This document shows positions 1 through 7,772 of a stretch of 64,000 nt of DNA, piece after piece (position 1 is the stretch's first letter; every line of letters begins with the position of its first letter). Made by a program: the position numbers and the translations under genes. A model generated the notes under the pieces. That model saw only the letters and a program-made list of their open reading frames with translations, was not told where the DNA came from and ran no database searches. Source of the stretch: Thermohalobaculum sp964576075 (GTDB taxonomy: Bacteria; Pseudomonadota; Alphaproteobacteria; Rhodobacterales; Rhodobacteraceae); NCBI GenBank assembly GCA_964576075.1, contig CAZNTX010000009.1:5080-69079 (forward strand), read 5' to 3'.

Positions 1-2264
1 CCCGGATCCACACGATCCAGGGCAGCCCCGCGACGCAGCTCTCCAACCCGGTGAGCGGCAACGACAATATGGACGGCAGCCCACTCGACGGGCAGATCGT
101 CACCGTCGAGGCCATCGTCGTCGGCGACTTCCAGGACGGCGACGCCGACACCACCCGCAACCTCCGCGGCTTCTACATCCAGGAGGAGGACGGCGACGCC
201 GACGGCGACGCGGCCACCTCCGAGGGCATCTTCGTCTTCGAGAACGGCGACTTCATCACCGATGTCGCGGTCGGCGATCTGGTGCGCGTCACCGGCACCG
301 TGGACGAGTTCTTCGGCGAGACCCAGCTCGACACGATCACCGACATCACCGTGGTCTCCTCCTCGAACCCGCTGCCGAGCGCGGCCAGCATCACGCTCCC
401 CTCGGCTGCCACCAGCACCGCCCAGGACGGCGATCTGCAGGCCGATCTCGAGGCCTTCGAGGGCATGCGCGTCACCTTCCCGGACACGCTGACCGTCACG
501 GAGATGTTCCAGCTCGACCGCTTCAACGAGATCAAGCTCTCCCAGGGCGGCCGGCTCGACCAGTTCACCCAGAACAACGCCCCCTCGGTCGCCGGCTTCC
601 AGGCCCATCTCGCCGACATCGCCGCGCGCACCATCACCTATGACGACGGCGAGAACCGCCAGAACGAGCTGATCGGCCAGCTCGACGGCTTCGGCCCGAC
701 CTTCTCGACCGCCACCGACATCCGCATGGGCGACACGATCGACAATCTCTCCGGCGTGCTCTCCTACCAGTGGGCCGGCGCCTCCGCCTCCCAGGCCACC
801 TGGCGGGTGCGCGCGGCCGAGGACGGCGAGAACGCCTTCGACAAGGTCAACGCCCGCCCCGCGACGCCCGAGGACGTCGGCGGCTCGATCCAGGTCGCGA
901 GCCTCAACGTGCTGAACTACTTCACGACGATCGACGACGGCTCGAGCACCACGGACAACGGCCTGGGCCCCCGCGGCGCCGACGATCTGACCCGCTTCGG
1001 CGGCCCGGCGCCTGCGGGCACCGACCCGACTGCCGAGTTCGACCGGCAGACCGAGAAGCTCGTCACCCAGATCCTCGGCATCGGCGCCGACATCTTCGGC
1101 CTCGTCGAGCTCGAGAACTCCAACGCCGACACGGCGCTCGCCAATCTCGTGAACGAGCTCAACGCCGTCGCCGGCGCCGGAACCTACGACTTCGTGGCGA
1201 CGCCCGGCCTCGTCGGCACCGACGCGATCACCACCGGCTTCATCTACACCCCGGATACGGTCTCGCTCGTCGGCAATCCCGCGATCCTCGACAGCTCCGA
1301 TTTCACCGATCCCAACGCCACCGGCCAGGACCGCAACCGCCCCGCCGTGGCGCAGACCTTCGAGGAGATCGCCACCGGCGAGCGCTTCACCGCCGCGGTC
1401 AACCACTTCAAATCGAAGGGCGACTCGGGCCTCGAAGGCGGGCCCCTCGCGAACCCCGATGTCGATCAGGGCGACGGCCAGGGCTTCTGGAACGACACCC
1501 GCACCGACGCCGCCATCGCGCTCGCCGACTGGCTCGCGACCGACCCGACCGGCGCCAGCGATCCGGACTTCATGATCATGGGCGATCTCAACGCCTATGC
1601 CGAGGAGGACCCGATCACCGCGCTCGAGGGCCTCGGCTACACCGACCTCGCCGCCTCCTTCCTCACCGACCCCTACTCCTTCGTGTTCGACGGCCAGCGC
1701 GGCACGCTCGACTACATCCTGGTCAACGACAGCCTCTTCGCCCAGGTCACCGACGCCACCGAGTGGCACGTCAACGCCGACGAGCCGGATGCGATCGACT
1801 ACAACCTCGATTTCGGCCGCGATTCGACGATCTTCGACGGCAGCGTCCCCTGGCGCGGCTCGGACCACGACCCGGTGATCACCGGGCTCTCGCTCCAGTC
1901 CGGCGGCGGCGCCAAGACGGTGATCTCCGCGACCAACGGCGCGGGCTTCGACAATCTCCAGGGCAGCGACGACGACGAGATCTTCGTGTTCGACGGCGGC
2001 GTCGACATCGCGACCACCGGCGGCGGCGCGGACGATCTCGACCTCTCGGGCCCCGTCGCCAATCCCGGCCGCGACAACGTGGTCGCGACCGATTTCGACC
2101 CGACCGAGGACGCCATCCTCGGCATCTCCGAGACCGACGTGCTGCGCGCCTTCGAGCTGTCCTCGCGGACGCTCCTCGTGCTCGACAGCGGCGATCTCGT
2201 CAGCCTGATCGGGGTGAGCGACGCCGACTCGATCGTCTATGCCGACGATCTCGGCATCGCCTGA
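1..2264 (+). CDS. ExeM/NucH-type extracellular endonuclease, 3' part
   Basis: The reading frame is open from the first bases of the window, so the true start lies upstream. The GTG at 51 is only the first start-like codon. The visible part begins with an OB-fold-like segment (IVTVEAIVVGDFQ), followed by an endonuclease/exonuclease/phosphatase domain with VASLNVLNYF, a GLVELEN element, NHFKSKGD, the MGDLNAY motif, a GTLDYILV stretch and the terminal GSDHDPV motif. The last 110 residues are acidic and glycine-rich and look like a degenerate RTX/calcium-binding tail. Such enzymes degrade extracellular DNA, for nutrient recovery or biofilm turnover. Secretion by a type I system is inferred from the tail and is not shown. 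The VPLPA-CTERM gene follows 39 bases downstream. Confidence 0.85.
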   Translation, partial: RIHTIQGSPATQLSNPVSGNDNMDGSPLDGQIVTVEAIVVGDFQDGDADTTRNLRGFYIQEEDGDADGDAATSEGIFVFENGDFITDVAVGDLVRVTGTVDEFFGETQLDTITDITVVSSSNPLPSAASITLPSAATSTAQDGDLQADLEAFEGMRVTFPDTLTVTEMFQLDRFNEIKLSQGGRLDQFTQNNAPSVAGFQAHLADIAARTITYDDGENRQNELIGQLDGFGPTFSTATDIRMGDTIDNLSGVLSYQWAGASASQATWRVRAAEDGENAFDKVNARPATPEDVGGSIQVASLNVLNYFTTIDDGSSTTDNGLGPRGADDLTRFGGPAPAGTDPTAEFDRQTEKLVTQILGIGADIFGLVELENSNADTALANLVNELNAVAGAGTYDFVATPGLVGTDAITTGFIYTPDTVSLVGNPAILDSSDFTDPNATGQDRNRPAVAQTFEEIATGERFTAAVNHFKSKGDSGLEGGPLANPDVDQGDGQGFWNDTRTDAAIALADWLATDPTGASDPDFMIMGDLNAYAEEDPITALEGLGYTDLAASFLTDPYSFVFDGQRGTLDYILVNDSLFAQVTDATEWHVNADEPDAIDYNLDFGRDSTIFDGSVPWRGSDHDPVITGLSLQSGGGAKTVISATNGAGFDNLQGSDDDEIFVFDGGVDIATTGGGADDLDLSGPVANPGRDNVVATDFDPTEDAILGISETDVLRAFELSSRTLLVLDSGDLVSLIGVSDADSIVYADDLGIA

Positions 2265-2303
2265 GCCCGCCCGCACAGAACCGACAAGCGTAAGGACAGA
2301 CCG

Positions 2304-2867
2304 ATGACCCTCAAGACCCTCGCCGCCGCCGCGGCCGTCTCCCTCGCCGCCGCCACCGCGGGCGCGGCCACCCTCGACACCGTGACCGTCGACACCGCCA
2401 CCGGCTATTTCGACATCGCCGACGGCACCACCGTCACCTTCTCCGACGCGACGGACCCGAACCTCCTCGCCATCGACTTCGCCTGGCCGAGCGGCGTCGG
2501 CGTCGCCCCGGCGACCCTGATCTTCGCCAATTTCGACATCGACGCGACCACCGACGAGATCACCGGCGGCACGCTCCTCGTCGACGGCACCTCCGATCTC
2601 GGCCCGGTGCTCGACGCCCGCTTCGACGGTACCCTGCTCGAAGTGCTCTTCGGCTCGGATGCGGGGGCGCTCGCCGGGGACTTCGGCCATTTCGCGGTGC
2701 TGACGGTCTCCGGCATCTCCGGCATCGATCTCGGATCGGGCGGCGACCAGACCGGCTTCGGCACCGGGCGGATCAACCCCGCCGTGGTGCCGCTGCCCGC
2801 CGGCCTGCCGCTCCTGCTCACCGGTCTCGCCGCCGTCGCCTACGTCGCGCGCCGCCGCGCGGCCTGA
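2304..2867 (+). CDS. VPLPA-CTERM sorting-domain surface protein
   Basis: This is a 187-residue exported protein. It has a signal peptide at residues 1-21 (hydrophobic alanine core, cut after AGA), a beta-rich acidic middle with no domain I recognise, and a C-terminal tripartite tail. The tail consists of VPLPAGLPLL, a hydrophobic stretch and a terminal RRRAA cluster. That layout is the VPLPA-CTERM/PEP-CTERM type recognised by exosortases in Gram-negative bacteria, so the protein is probably processed and anchored or released at the cell surface. No exosortase gene is in the window. It sits 39 bases after the nuclease gene in the same orientation and may be co-transcribed. Two further proteins with the same kind of tail occur near 30 and 44.5 kb. 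Confidence 0.85.
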   Translation: MTLKTLAAAAAVSLAAATAGAATLDTVTVDTATGYFDIADGTTVTFSDATDPNLLAIDFAWPSGVGVAPATLIFANFDIDATTDEITGGTLLVDGTSDLGPVLDARFDGTLLEVLFGSDAGALAGDFGHFAVLTVSGISGIDLGSGGDQTGFGTGRINPAVVPLPAGLPLLLTGLAAVAYVARRRAA

Positions 2868-2978
2868 GGCACCCGCCGCGCGCGCCCGGCCCGGCGCGCG
2901 CGGCCCCGCGGGGCCTGGGAATCGGCCGGGGCTGTGCTAGGCTCTCCCGGTCGTCAACGAAGCCCCCCGGACCGATCG

Positions 2979-3830
2979 ATGCGCATCACCCTCGGCCCCA
3001 TCCTCCTCGCCATCGCCATCCTGCTAGCCCCCGTCGTCTGGCACCTCTCCGCCCGCTATCTCGGCGGCGACGAGCGGATCGAGTCCCTCGAAGGCCAGCT
3101 CGCCGCGCTGCGCGCCCAACTCAACGGCGAGCTCGTCCGGATCGACGAACTCTCCGACAAGGCCGCGACCCTCGACCAGCGCACCGCCCGCATGCAGCTC
3201 GACCTCGCCACGCTGCGCGAAGGCGGCTACGCCGGCCCCGCCCCCACCCCCGCGCCCGGCCCGGAGATCTCCGGCCCCGGCATCGAGAACTACGCGATGG
3301 TGGTGAAGGTCGCCGACCGGAGGAGCTTCAACAAGGGGCTCACGGTCGCCACCCCGAGCTTCCTCGGCGAGCTCCTCGGCCCCCCGCGCGAGCAGCTCAC
3401 GGACGAATGCGAGGAGATGGAGAACGAAGAGCTCAAGGGCATGCTCGAGCTCGCCGATGTCGGGCCGATCAAGGTGCGGATGCTGCGCCCCGCGATCCTC
3501 TCCCTGCAGCAGATCTTCCGCAACATCCAGGTCTACGAGCCGGAGCTCTATGCGCGCATCTCCTCGGCGGGCTCGCTCTGCGTGCGCCGGATCCGCGGCT
3601 CGGAGACGGCGGCCTCGGCCCATGCCTACGGGCTCGCGGTCGATCTCAACATCGACGGCCAGCTCGACACGCTCGGCGACGGGCAGACCCAGCTCGGGCT
3701 CGTGCTCCTCGCGGAGAAGTTCAACCAGGAAGGCTGGATCTGGGGCGCGGGCTTCGGCCGCGAGGACTCGATGCATTTCGAGGTCTCCCGCGAAAAGCTC
3801 GAACAATGGCGCCGTCTCGGCGAGATTTGA
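2979..3830 (+). CDS. membrane-anchored M15 (VanY-like) D-Ala-D-Ala carboxypeptidase
   Basis: The protein has 283 residues from the ATG at 2979. An upstream GTG at 2934 would add 15 unlikely residues before the membrane segment. Residues 5-22 form a transmembrane anchor, 30-80 a likely coiled coil, and 84-100 a proline-rich linker. The catalytic domain is in the C-terminal half. The motif SAHAYGLAVD (H215, D222) and DSMHF (H266) give the zinc ligands of the VanY/M15 family. The expected role is trimming D-alanine from peptidoglycan stem peptides in the periplasm. The perfect 34-bp-arm palindrome lies 77 bases after the stop. Confidence 0.85.
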   Translation: MRITLGPILLAIAILLAPVVWHLSARYLGGDERIESLEGQLAALRAQLNGELVRIDELSDKAATLDQRTARMQLDLATLREGGYAGPAPTPAPGPEISGPGIENYAMVVKVADRRSFNKGLTVATPSFLGELLGPPREQLTDECEEMENEELKGMLELADVGPIKVRMLRPAILSLQQIFRNIQVYEPELYARISSAGSLCVRRIRGSETAASAHAYGLAVDLNIDGQLDTLGDGQTQLGLVLLAEKFNQEGWIWGAGFGREDSMHFEVSREKLEQWRRLGEI

Positions 3831-3906
3831 CCCCACCGTCCAAGCGGCCGGACCGGCCCTATGTCGCACAGCCCCGCCGGCCTTCGGCCGTCAGGCTGCA
3901 CGACCG

Positions 3907-3975
3907 CGCCCACCCCCACCCCCGCCACCGCCGCGCGGCTGAGCCGCGCGGCGGTGGCGGGGGTGGGGGTGGGCG
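3907..3975. repeat. perfect 34-bp inverted repeat with 1-nt spacer
   Basis: Bases 3907-3940 and 3942-3975 are exact reverse complements around a single G at 3941. The arm is almost pure C on one strand and pure G on the other in its outer half, and reads CGCGCGGCT near the centre. It begins 77 bases after the M15 peptidase stop codon. It could be an unusually long terminator hairpin without a T-tract, or a palindrome left by a mobile element. The outer arms also carry runs of five G separated by T, which could form a G-quadruplex. Confidence 0.95.
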
Positions 3976-4227
3976 TTGGAAGCGCCCTCGAGCCTCGCGA
4001 ACCGATACCGGCTATCCGAGACGGTGACCTGCTCGGTGGCCAGACCCCAATCGCGGATCCGGCGTCCACGGCAGTGGACCGCGGCATGGGGTGCCATAGC
4101 GATCGACGGACCCGGGCGTGGCCACATGACGGCCGCGGCGATGCTGACCTCTGGGGCCGGAGGCTGCCATCGAAGCAGGGAACGAGGCCGGACGGCCTTG
4201 CAGCGGCGCGTCCGCATCTCGATCGGA

Positions 4228-4512
4228 CCCCGGGGCTTCTTCGACCAATTGGGAGATGCCCCCGACGCGCAGCTCGTCGCACAGCTTCGGGTCGACGCTC
4301 TCGACGCGTCGCGAAACCGCGGGCGCGCAGCGTCGTGCTGCCAGGGTGAGCCGGGCCAGGACTTCGAGCATGTCCGATGCGTTGAGGCGGCGCGGCACCC
4401 GGATCGCCCGGGAGTCGCGGGTAAACTCGTCAAAACCGCAGAGCATCCTGAGCCTCCAGCCGTCATGTGCGGGCTCCCCGACCAAATCGTCCGCCCCGAC
4501 GCAGTTGGCCCG
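4228..4512 (-). pseudogene. IS3-family orfB (DDE transposase) remnant, internally deleted
   Basis: The translation contains DDLVGEPAHDGWRLRML, then CGFDEFTRDSRAIRV and RRLNASDMLEVLARL. These match the integrase-core region of IS3 OrfB (typically DFVHDRL.DGR.FRML, IDEFTRECLAIRV and KLNS.DVIDVL). The next recognisable piece, DPKLCDELRVGGIS, corresponds to the later KLRDELLNGEIF segment. The intervening part with the second Asp and the Glu of the DDE triad is missing. The N-terminal part of orfB is also absent and is replaced by a 7-bp tandem repeat. The element is non-functional. Confidence 0.75.
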
Positions 4513-4534
4513 CTTCGGCCGGGCCCGGTGCACA

Positions 4535-4569
4535 GGCCACGGGCCACGGGCCACGGGCCACGGGCCACG
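4535..4569. repeat. tandem repeat, 5 copies of GGCCACG
   Basis: Five perfect head-to-tail copies of the 7-mer GGCCACG occupy 4535-4569. They sit between the orfA and orfB remnants of the decayed IS3 element, at the place where the N-terminal part of orfB should be. They probably mark a slippage or deletion event during decay. Confidence 0.9.
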
Positions 4570-4576
4570 GGGGGCG

Positions 4577-4873
4577 TCACAGCGGGGGTCTGGGCTCGTC
4601 AATCCCCCGCAGAGCCTCCTGCGAGATCTGCTTGTCGAACGTAAGGTCCGTGACCGCCTTTCCCTGCCCGGCGGTCTCCTGCGCGCGTTCCGTCAGTCGT
4701 CTCGCCTGGTCGCGCTTCAACCTGCTCTAGTCGTTGCGCCAGGAGCGATGCGGAACCTCGATCACCCCGATCCCGCGTTCCGCCTCGGACAGCTGCCCGC
4801 CCTGCGCCACCGCCACATACAGCCGCCGCAGGCAGACGACGATCTCCTCGGGGTCGTGTTCCCGTCTCGGCAT
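4577..4873 (-). pseudogene. IS3-family orfA (HTH transposase subunit) remnant
   Basis: Reading from the ATG at 4873, the translation starts MPRREHDPEEIVVCLRRL and continues with SEAERGIGVIEVPHRSWR. This is the helix-turn-helix start of IS3-family OrfA proteins, which typically read MPRKR..EEIV.KLRQ and IGVTEVTYYRWR. A TAG stop at 4727-4729 interrupts it just after the WRND position. The same frame then continues with LKRDQARRLTER and KAVTDLTFDKQIS, matching the usual LKRLKELE and AVSDLTLDKLIL region of OrfA, and ends at 4577. The gene is therefore recognisable but dead. The remnant of orfB follows on the same strand. Confidence 0.75.
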
Positions 4874-5190
4874 GGATCCGCCTCGCCAGCCCGGCCGACA
4901 TTGGGGGTGGAGCCGTTTCCGGGGGAGGGCCAAGCGCCTTGGCGCAAGCGGGTCTCGGACGGACGTTCACGGCGCCGGCGTCGAACCGGGTTTGGCCGGC
5001 CGTCCTGACCCATTCCCCGACCGTCGCACGCTGGCTTTTTGTCGCGCCGCCGATCGACATGCACGGACCCTCCCGCCATGGATCGCCCTGGACACGCTCG
5101 ACATGGCCGTCGAGTGTCGGCGGCCTGAGCCCGGTCCGATCCGGCCCTCGGATCGCGGGGCCCGATATGCCCTCGATGGCCCGGACGCGC

Positions 5191-5220
5191 ATCTGTCTCG
5201 ACAATGCGCCCATGGAGAGC
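5191..5220 (+). pseudogene. short IS3-type OrfB motif on the plus strand
   Basis: In one plus-strand frame the bases encode ICLDNAPMES. This matches the conserved block of IS3 OrfB around the catalytic Glu (usual form GDC.DNA.MESFF). The flanking translation does not continue as a transposase, so only this fragment is recognisable. It lies in the opposite orientation to the IS3 remnant at 4.2-4.9 kb and would belong to a different copy or a rearranged piece. A chance match cannot be excluded for ten residues. Confidence 0.4.
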
Positions 5221-6186
5221 GTCGAACCGGGACGGGCCGGTCTGCACGGAAGACCGGATCGCCACGGTCGCGGAGATCGCGAGGCCGCGACGGAGCGTGT
5301 CGCAGCCGGCCGAGCAGCTCGGGCGTGCCGGCGCCGGGGGACGGCTCGGAGCCGTTTCTCGGACTGGGGCGGGGGGCTGGACACTCGGCGTGGGGGGACT
5401 GACTGACATGCCCCCATCCACGCGTCGCACCTTGAGGAGACGGTCGCGCCCAACCTGGAGAGGGGGTTGGAGCCCCGGGCTTGGGGCGGCAAGCGGATCG
5501 AGGCGCCGCTCGGCCTCGCGGTCCACCCCGCCGAACAGGGGAGCGAGCTGACGCCAGAGCAGGTCGCCGGGCGACGGGAGACAGACCCCGGCCATTCTCG
5601 GCCGTCCAAGCAGCCCGAGGCCGGGGCGCGGGGCTGCATGGGTGAAGGGCTGCCCGGTCTCGCGCGGAAACGGGCCTCGAGCACGGCGCCGTTTTCGCCG
5701 ACGACGGCAAGGAGGTCTGCGGCACCGAGCGGCACCCCTTGGAGCCTTACCTCGCTCTCTCGGACGAAGATGCGGCGCCCGCGGACGGCCGGCTTCGTGG
5801 GCGGATCCAACCGCACCGGCTCGATACTGGCTGGATGAGGTCTCCGGCGTGAAGATGCGCGAGATCGCTCGCCGGATCGTCGAGGCCCTCCAGGCCGACC
5901 TCGCCGCCCGGCTCGGCTCCTACAGCCAGGCGCCCCCCATCTCGGATACCGGAACCGGGGCCGCAGACCGCTCGACCCAATCCTGTGAGTGGTGAGCAGC
6001 GACGGCCGATGTGAGGACCGCCGGAGGTGGTCTGGGCAAAGACGGGGGGCACTCGGGCAGGGTCGGCGGACGCCGGATCCGAGGGGATAGCGGAGGAAGG
6101 CCGGGCGGACGGCCTCGCCGGGGATCGCGTCGGCGCGGAGGCGGTCGGTGCTCTGGAGCGGGTCGGGTCATGCCGTGGTCGAGCCC

Positions 6187-6450
6187 GGCGCGGATGTCGT
6201 CGGCATCCTCGACCGGGCCGGCCGGGCCCGTGCCGCAGGCGCTCGTCGGGCTTGGGCCTCTCGCCAGGCTCGTTCGAGCTGGACCCGATCGGGACCGTCG
6301 GGCAGCGCATCTGCGGGAGCCGGCTCCCGAAATGGGTGTTCGCGAGTTCAGACGACATCGCAGCCAACTCCTGCGAGCCATGGAGCCGCCTGGCCGGCGG
6401 CCAGGGGAAGGTCATGACCGTCGGCCTCAGCGATCCGGCCCAGGAGGTTC
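6187..6450 (+). pseudogene. IS630-family transposase C-terminus, frameshifted
   Basis: Two adjacent plus-strand frames together resemble the end of an IS630-type transposase. The first encodes GADVVGILDRAGRARAAG, like the usual V.VLDGAGWH region. After a frame change near 6260 the other encodes SFELDPIGTVGQ, then SRLPKWVFASSDDI and GKVMTVGLSDPAQE. The corresponding intact family sequence reads PELNPVENIWQ, LSNRVF.SYDDI and W.IMSIGLRDWAH. The remainder of the gene is not recognisable. It ends about 180 bases before the ctrA stop codon. Confidence 0.65.
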
Positions 6451-6587
6451 GCGCCGGGGGAAGAAGGACACCGGGCGCCCCCGCATCCGCCGGCGACGCG
6501 ACCCGGACCGGAGAGGCCGCCGCTTGGCGGCGCCCCGCCAGGCGGAGCCCGGAGCATGCCCGGCGCCGGGCGTCCTCGCCCCCTCTC

Positions 6588-6607
6588 CATCCGGCCGGGG
6601 CCGGATG
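6588..6607. terminator. hairpin after ctrA
   Basis: CATCCGGCC (6588-6596) pairs perfectly with GGCCGGATG (6599-6607). It starts 20 bases beyond the ctrA stop on the transcribed minus strand. No T-tract follows, as is common for hairpins in this GC range, so a terminator role is inferred. Confidence 0.45.
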
Positions 6608-6626
6608 CGGAGGCAGGCGCCCGGGC

Positions 6627-7337
6627 TCAGCCCGCCTGGCCCTGCTCGGCGGCCTCGGTCGGGATCGGATCGCGGAGCACGTAGCCGCGGCCCCAGACCG
6701 TCTCGATATAGTTCTCGCCCCCGGTCGCCGTGGTGAGCTTCTTGCGGAGCTTGCAGATGAAGACGTCGATGATCTTCACCTCGGGCTCGTCCATCCCGCC
6801 GTAGAGATGATTGAGGAACATCTCCTTCGTCAGCGTCGAGCCCTTTCGCAGCGAGAGCAGTTCGAGCATCTGGTATTCCTTGCCCGTCAGATGCACCGGG
6901 TGGCCCGCGACCTCGACCGTCTTGGCGTCGAGATTGACCGACAGCTTGCCGGTGCGGATGATGGACTGGGCGTGGCCCTTGGATCGGCGCACGATGGCGT
7001 GGATGCGCGCCACCAATTCCTCCCGGTCGAACGGCTTGGTGAGATAGTCGTCGGCGCCGCAGCCGAAGCCTTTCACCTTGTTCTCGGAGGTGTCGTAGCC
7101 CGAGAGGATGAGCGTCGGCGTCTCGATCTTGGCCATGCGGAGCTTCCTCAGCACGTCGTAGCCGTCCATATCCGGCAGGCTGAGATCGAGGATGATCAGA
7201 TCGTAATCGTAGAGCTTGGCCAGCTCGACCCCTTCCTCGCCGCTATCGGTGACGTAAGGGTTTAGCTCGGCCTTGCGCAGGATCAGCTCGATGCTGTCCG
7301 CCGTCGTCCGATCATCCTCGATCAGCAATATCCGCAT
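6627..7337 (-). CDS. ctrA: cell cycle response regulator CtrA
   Basis: The protein has 236 residues from the ATG at 7337; a GGGAG element lies upstream. It is an OmpR-type response regulator. The receiver domain has acidic residues E7, D8 and D9, the phospho-acceptor D51 in LIILDLSLPD, and the downstream KPFD lysine. The C-terminal winged helix ends in VWGRGYVLRDP. The near-identical match to the CtrA pattern (MRILLIEDD, HLTGKEYQMLELLSLRKG, LNHLYGGMDEPE) makes the assignment firm. In Rhodobacterales CtrA usually controls motility, gene transfer agent and surface genes rather than being essential. Its antagonist sciP lies immediately upstream on the same strand, 98 bases away. Confidence 0.97.
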   Translation of the reverse strand: MRILLIEDDRTTADSIELILRKAELNPYVTDSGEEGVELAKLYDYDLIILDLSLPDMDGYDVLRKLRMAKIETPTLILSGYDTSENKVKGFGCGADDYLTKPFDREELVARIHAIVRRSKGHAQSIIRTGKLSVNLDAKTVEVAGHPVHLTGKEYQMLELLSLRKGSTLTKEMFLNHLYGGMDEPEVKIIDVFICKLRKKLTTATGGENYIETVWGRGYVLRDPIPTEAAEQGQAG

Positions 7338-7381
7338 GCCACGCTCCCGAGCCCGCCTACACCGTATCAAAGGCCCGGAAA

Positions 7382-7414
7382 GGTTAATACCGAAAGGGTA
7401 AACGCCGGGTTACC
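7382..7414 (-). promoter_or_regulatory. possible degenerate CtrA-type sites upstream of ctrA
   Basis: Three GGTTAA-like elements lie 45-77 bases before the ctrA start: GGTTAA at 7382, GGTAAA at 7397 and GGTTAC at 7408. The last two contain TAAA-N7-TTAC, which is the spacing of a CtrA box (TTAA-N7-TTAA) with one mismatch in each half. This would fit autoregulation of ctrA, but the match is weak. Confidence 0.3.
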
Positions 7415-7435
7415 GAATGCGGATTTCGCCGTCGC

Positions 7436-7714
7436 TCATTCTGATTGGGGGCGGTGGCGCTTGAGCTGCGTCACCCGCAGGCCGCGCATGCCGTAGGCAC
7501 GCAGCGCGGCCCGCCAGCTATCGAATTCTTCGTCGCTGATGGAATAGAGCCGAGCGGCTTCTTCGCGCGTGATCAGTCCGCCTTCTACGGCAGCCACCAC
7601 CTTGGCCTTGCGGCGCGGGATCCATCTTCGGGTCGAGGTCGGCGGCAGATCGGCCTTGGTCATCCGCTCCCCGTCGGGGCCGATGACGTATGGGACGGAA
7701 CACGTGTCTTCCAT
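7436..7714 (-). CDS. sciP: SciP, CtrA inhibitory protein (DUF1153)
   Basis: The protein has 92 residues from the ATG at 7714. The AAGGAG element four bases upstream favours this start over the adjoining GTG at 7717. The sequence is a DUF1153 protein: VIGPDGERMTKADLPP, TRRWIPRRKAKVVAAVEGG, then a helix-turn-helix with ITREEAARLYSISDEEF and the tail YGMRGLRVT. In Caulobacter the family member SciP binds CtrA or CtrA-controlled promoters and blocks transcription. Here it lies directly upstream of ctrA on the same strand, separated by a 98-base gap that carries the CtrA-like motifs. Inhibitor and target therefore look like one regulatory unit. Confidence 0.9.
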   Translation of the reverse strand: MEDTCSVPYVIGPDGERMTKADLPPTSTRRWIPRRKAKVVAAVEGGLITREEAARLYSISDEEFDSWRAALRAYGMRGLRVTQLKRHRPQSE

Positions 7715-7772
7715 CACGCTCCTTCTGCTGTTAGGTCGCGCGATGAAGCTAGGCGTCTGGGATTAAAAGCTC

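Larger units (their letters stand above)
3976..6587. other. gene-free stretch with decayed insertion sequences
   Basis: I find no intact gene between the M15 peptidase and ctrA. Open frames here are long only because GC is high, and their translations are Arg/Pro/Gly/Ser-rich without family motifs. The recognisable content is three transposase remnants, listed separately: an IS3-family element on the minus strand, a short IS3-type motif on the plus strand, and an IS630-family C-terminus on the plus strand. The stretch looks like an old insertion site that has accumulated and eroded mobile elements. Confidence 0.7.

Noticed and set aside
4599..5816. 405-residue minus-strand frame over the IS remnant region
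   Set aside because: Its composition is Arg/Pro/Ser-rich, it has no motif, and it overlaps the recognisable IS3 OrfA in another frame.
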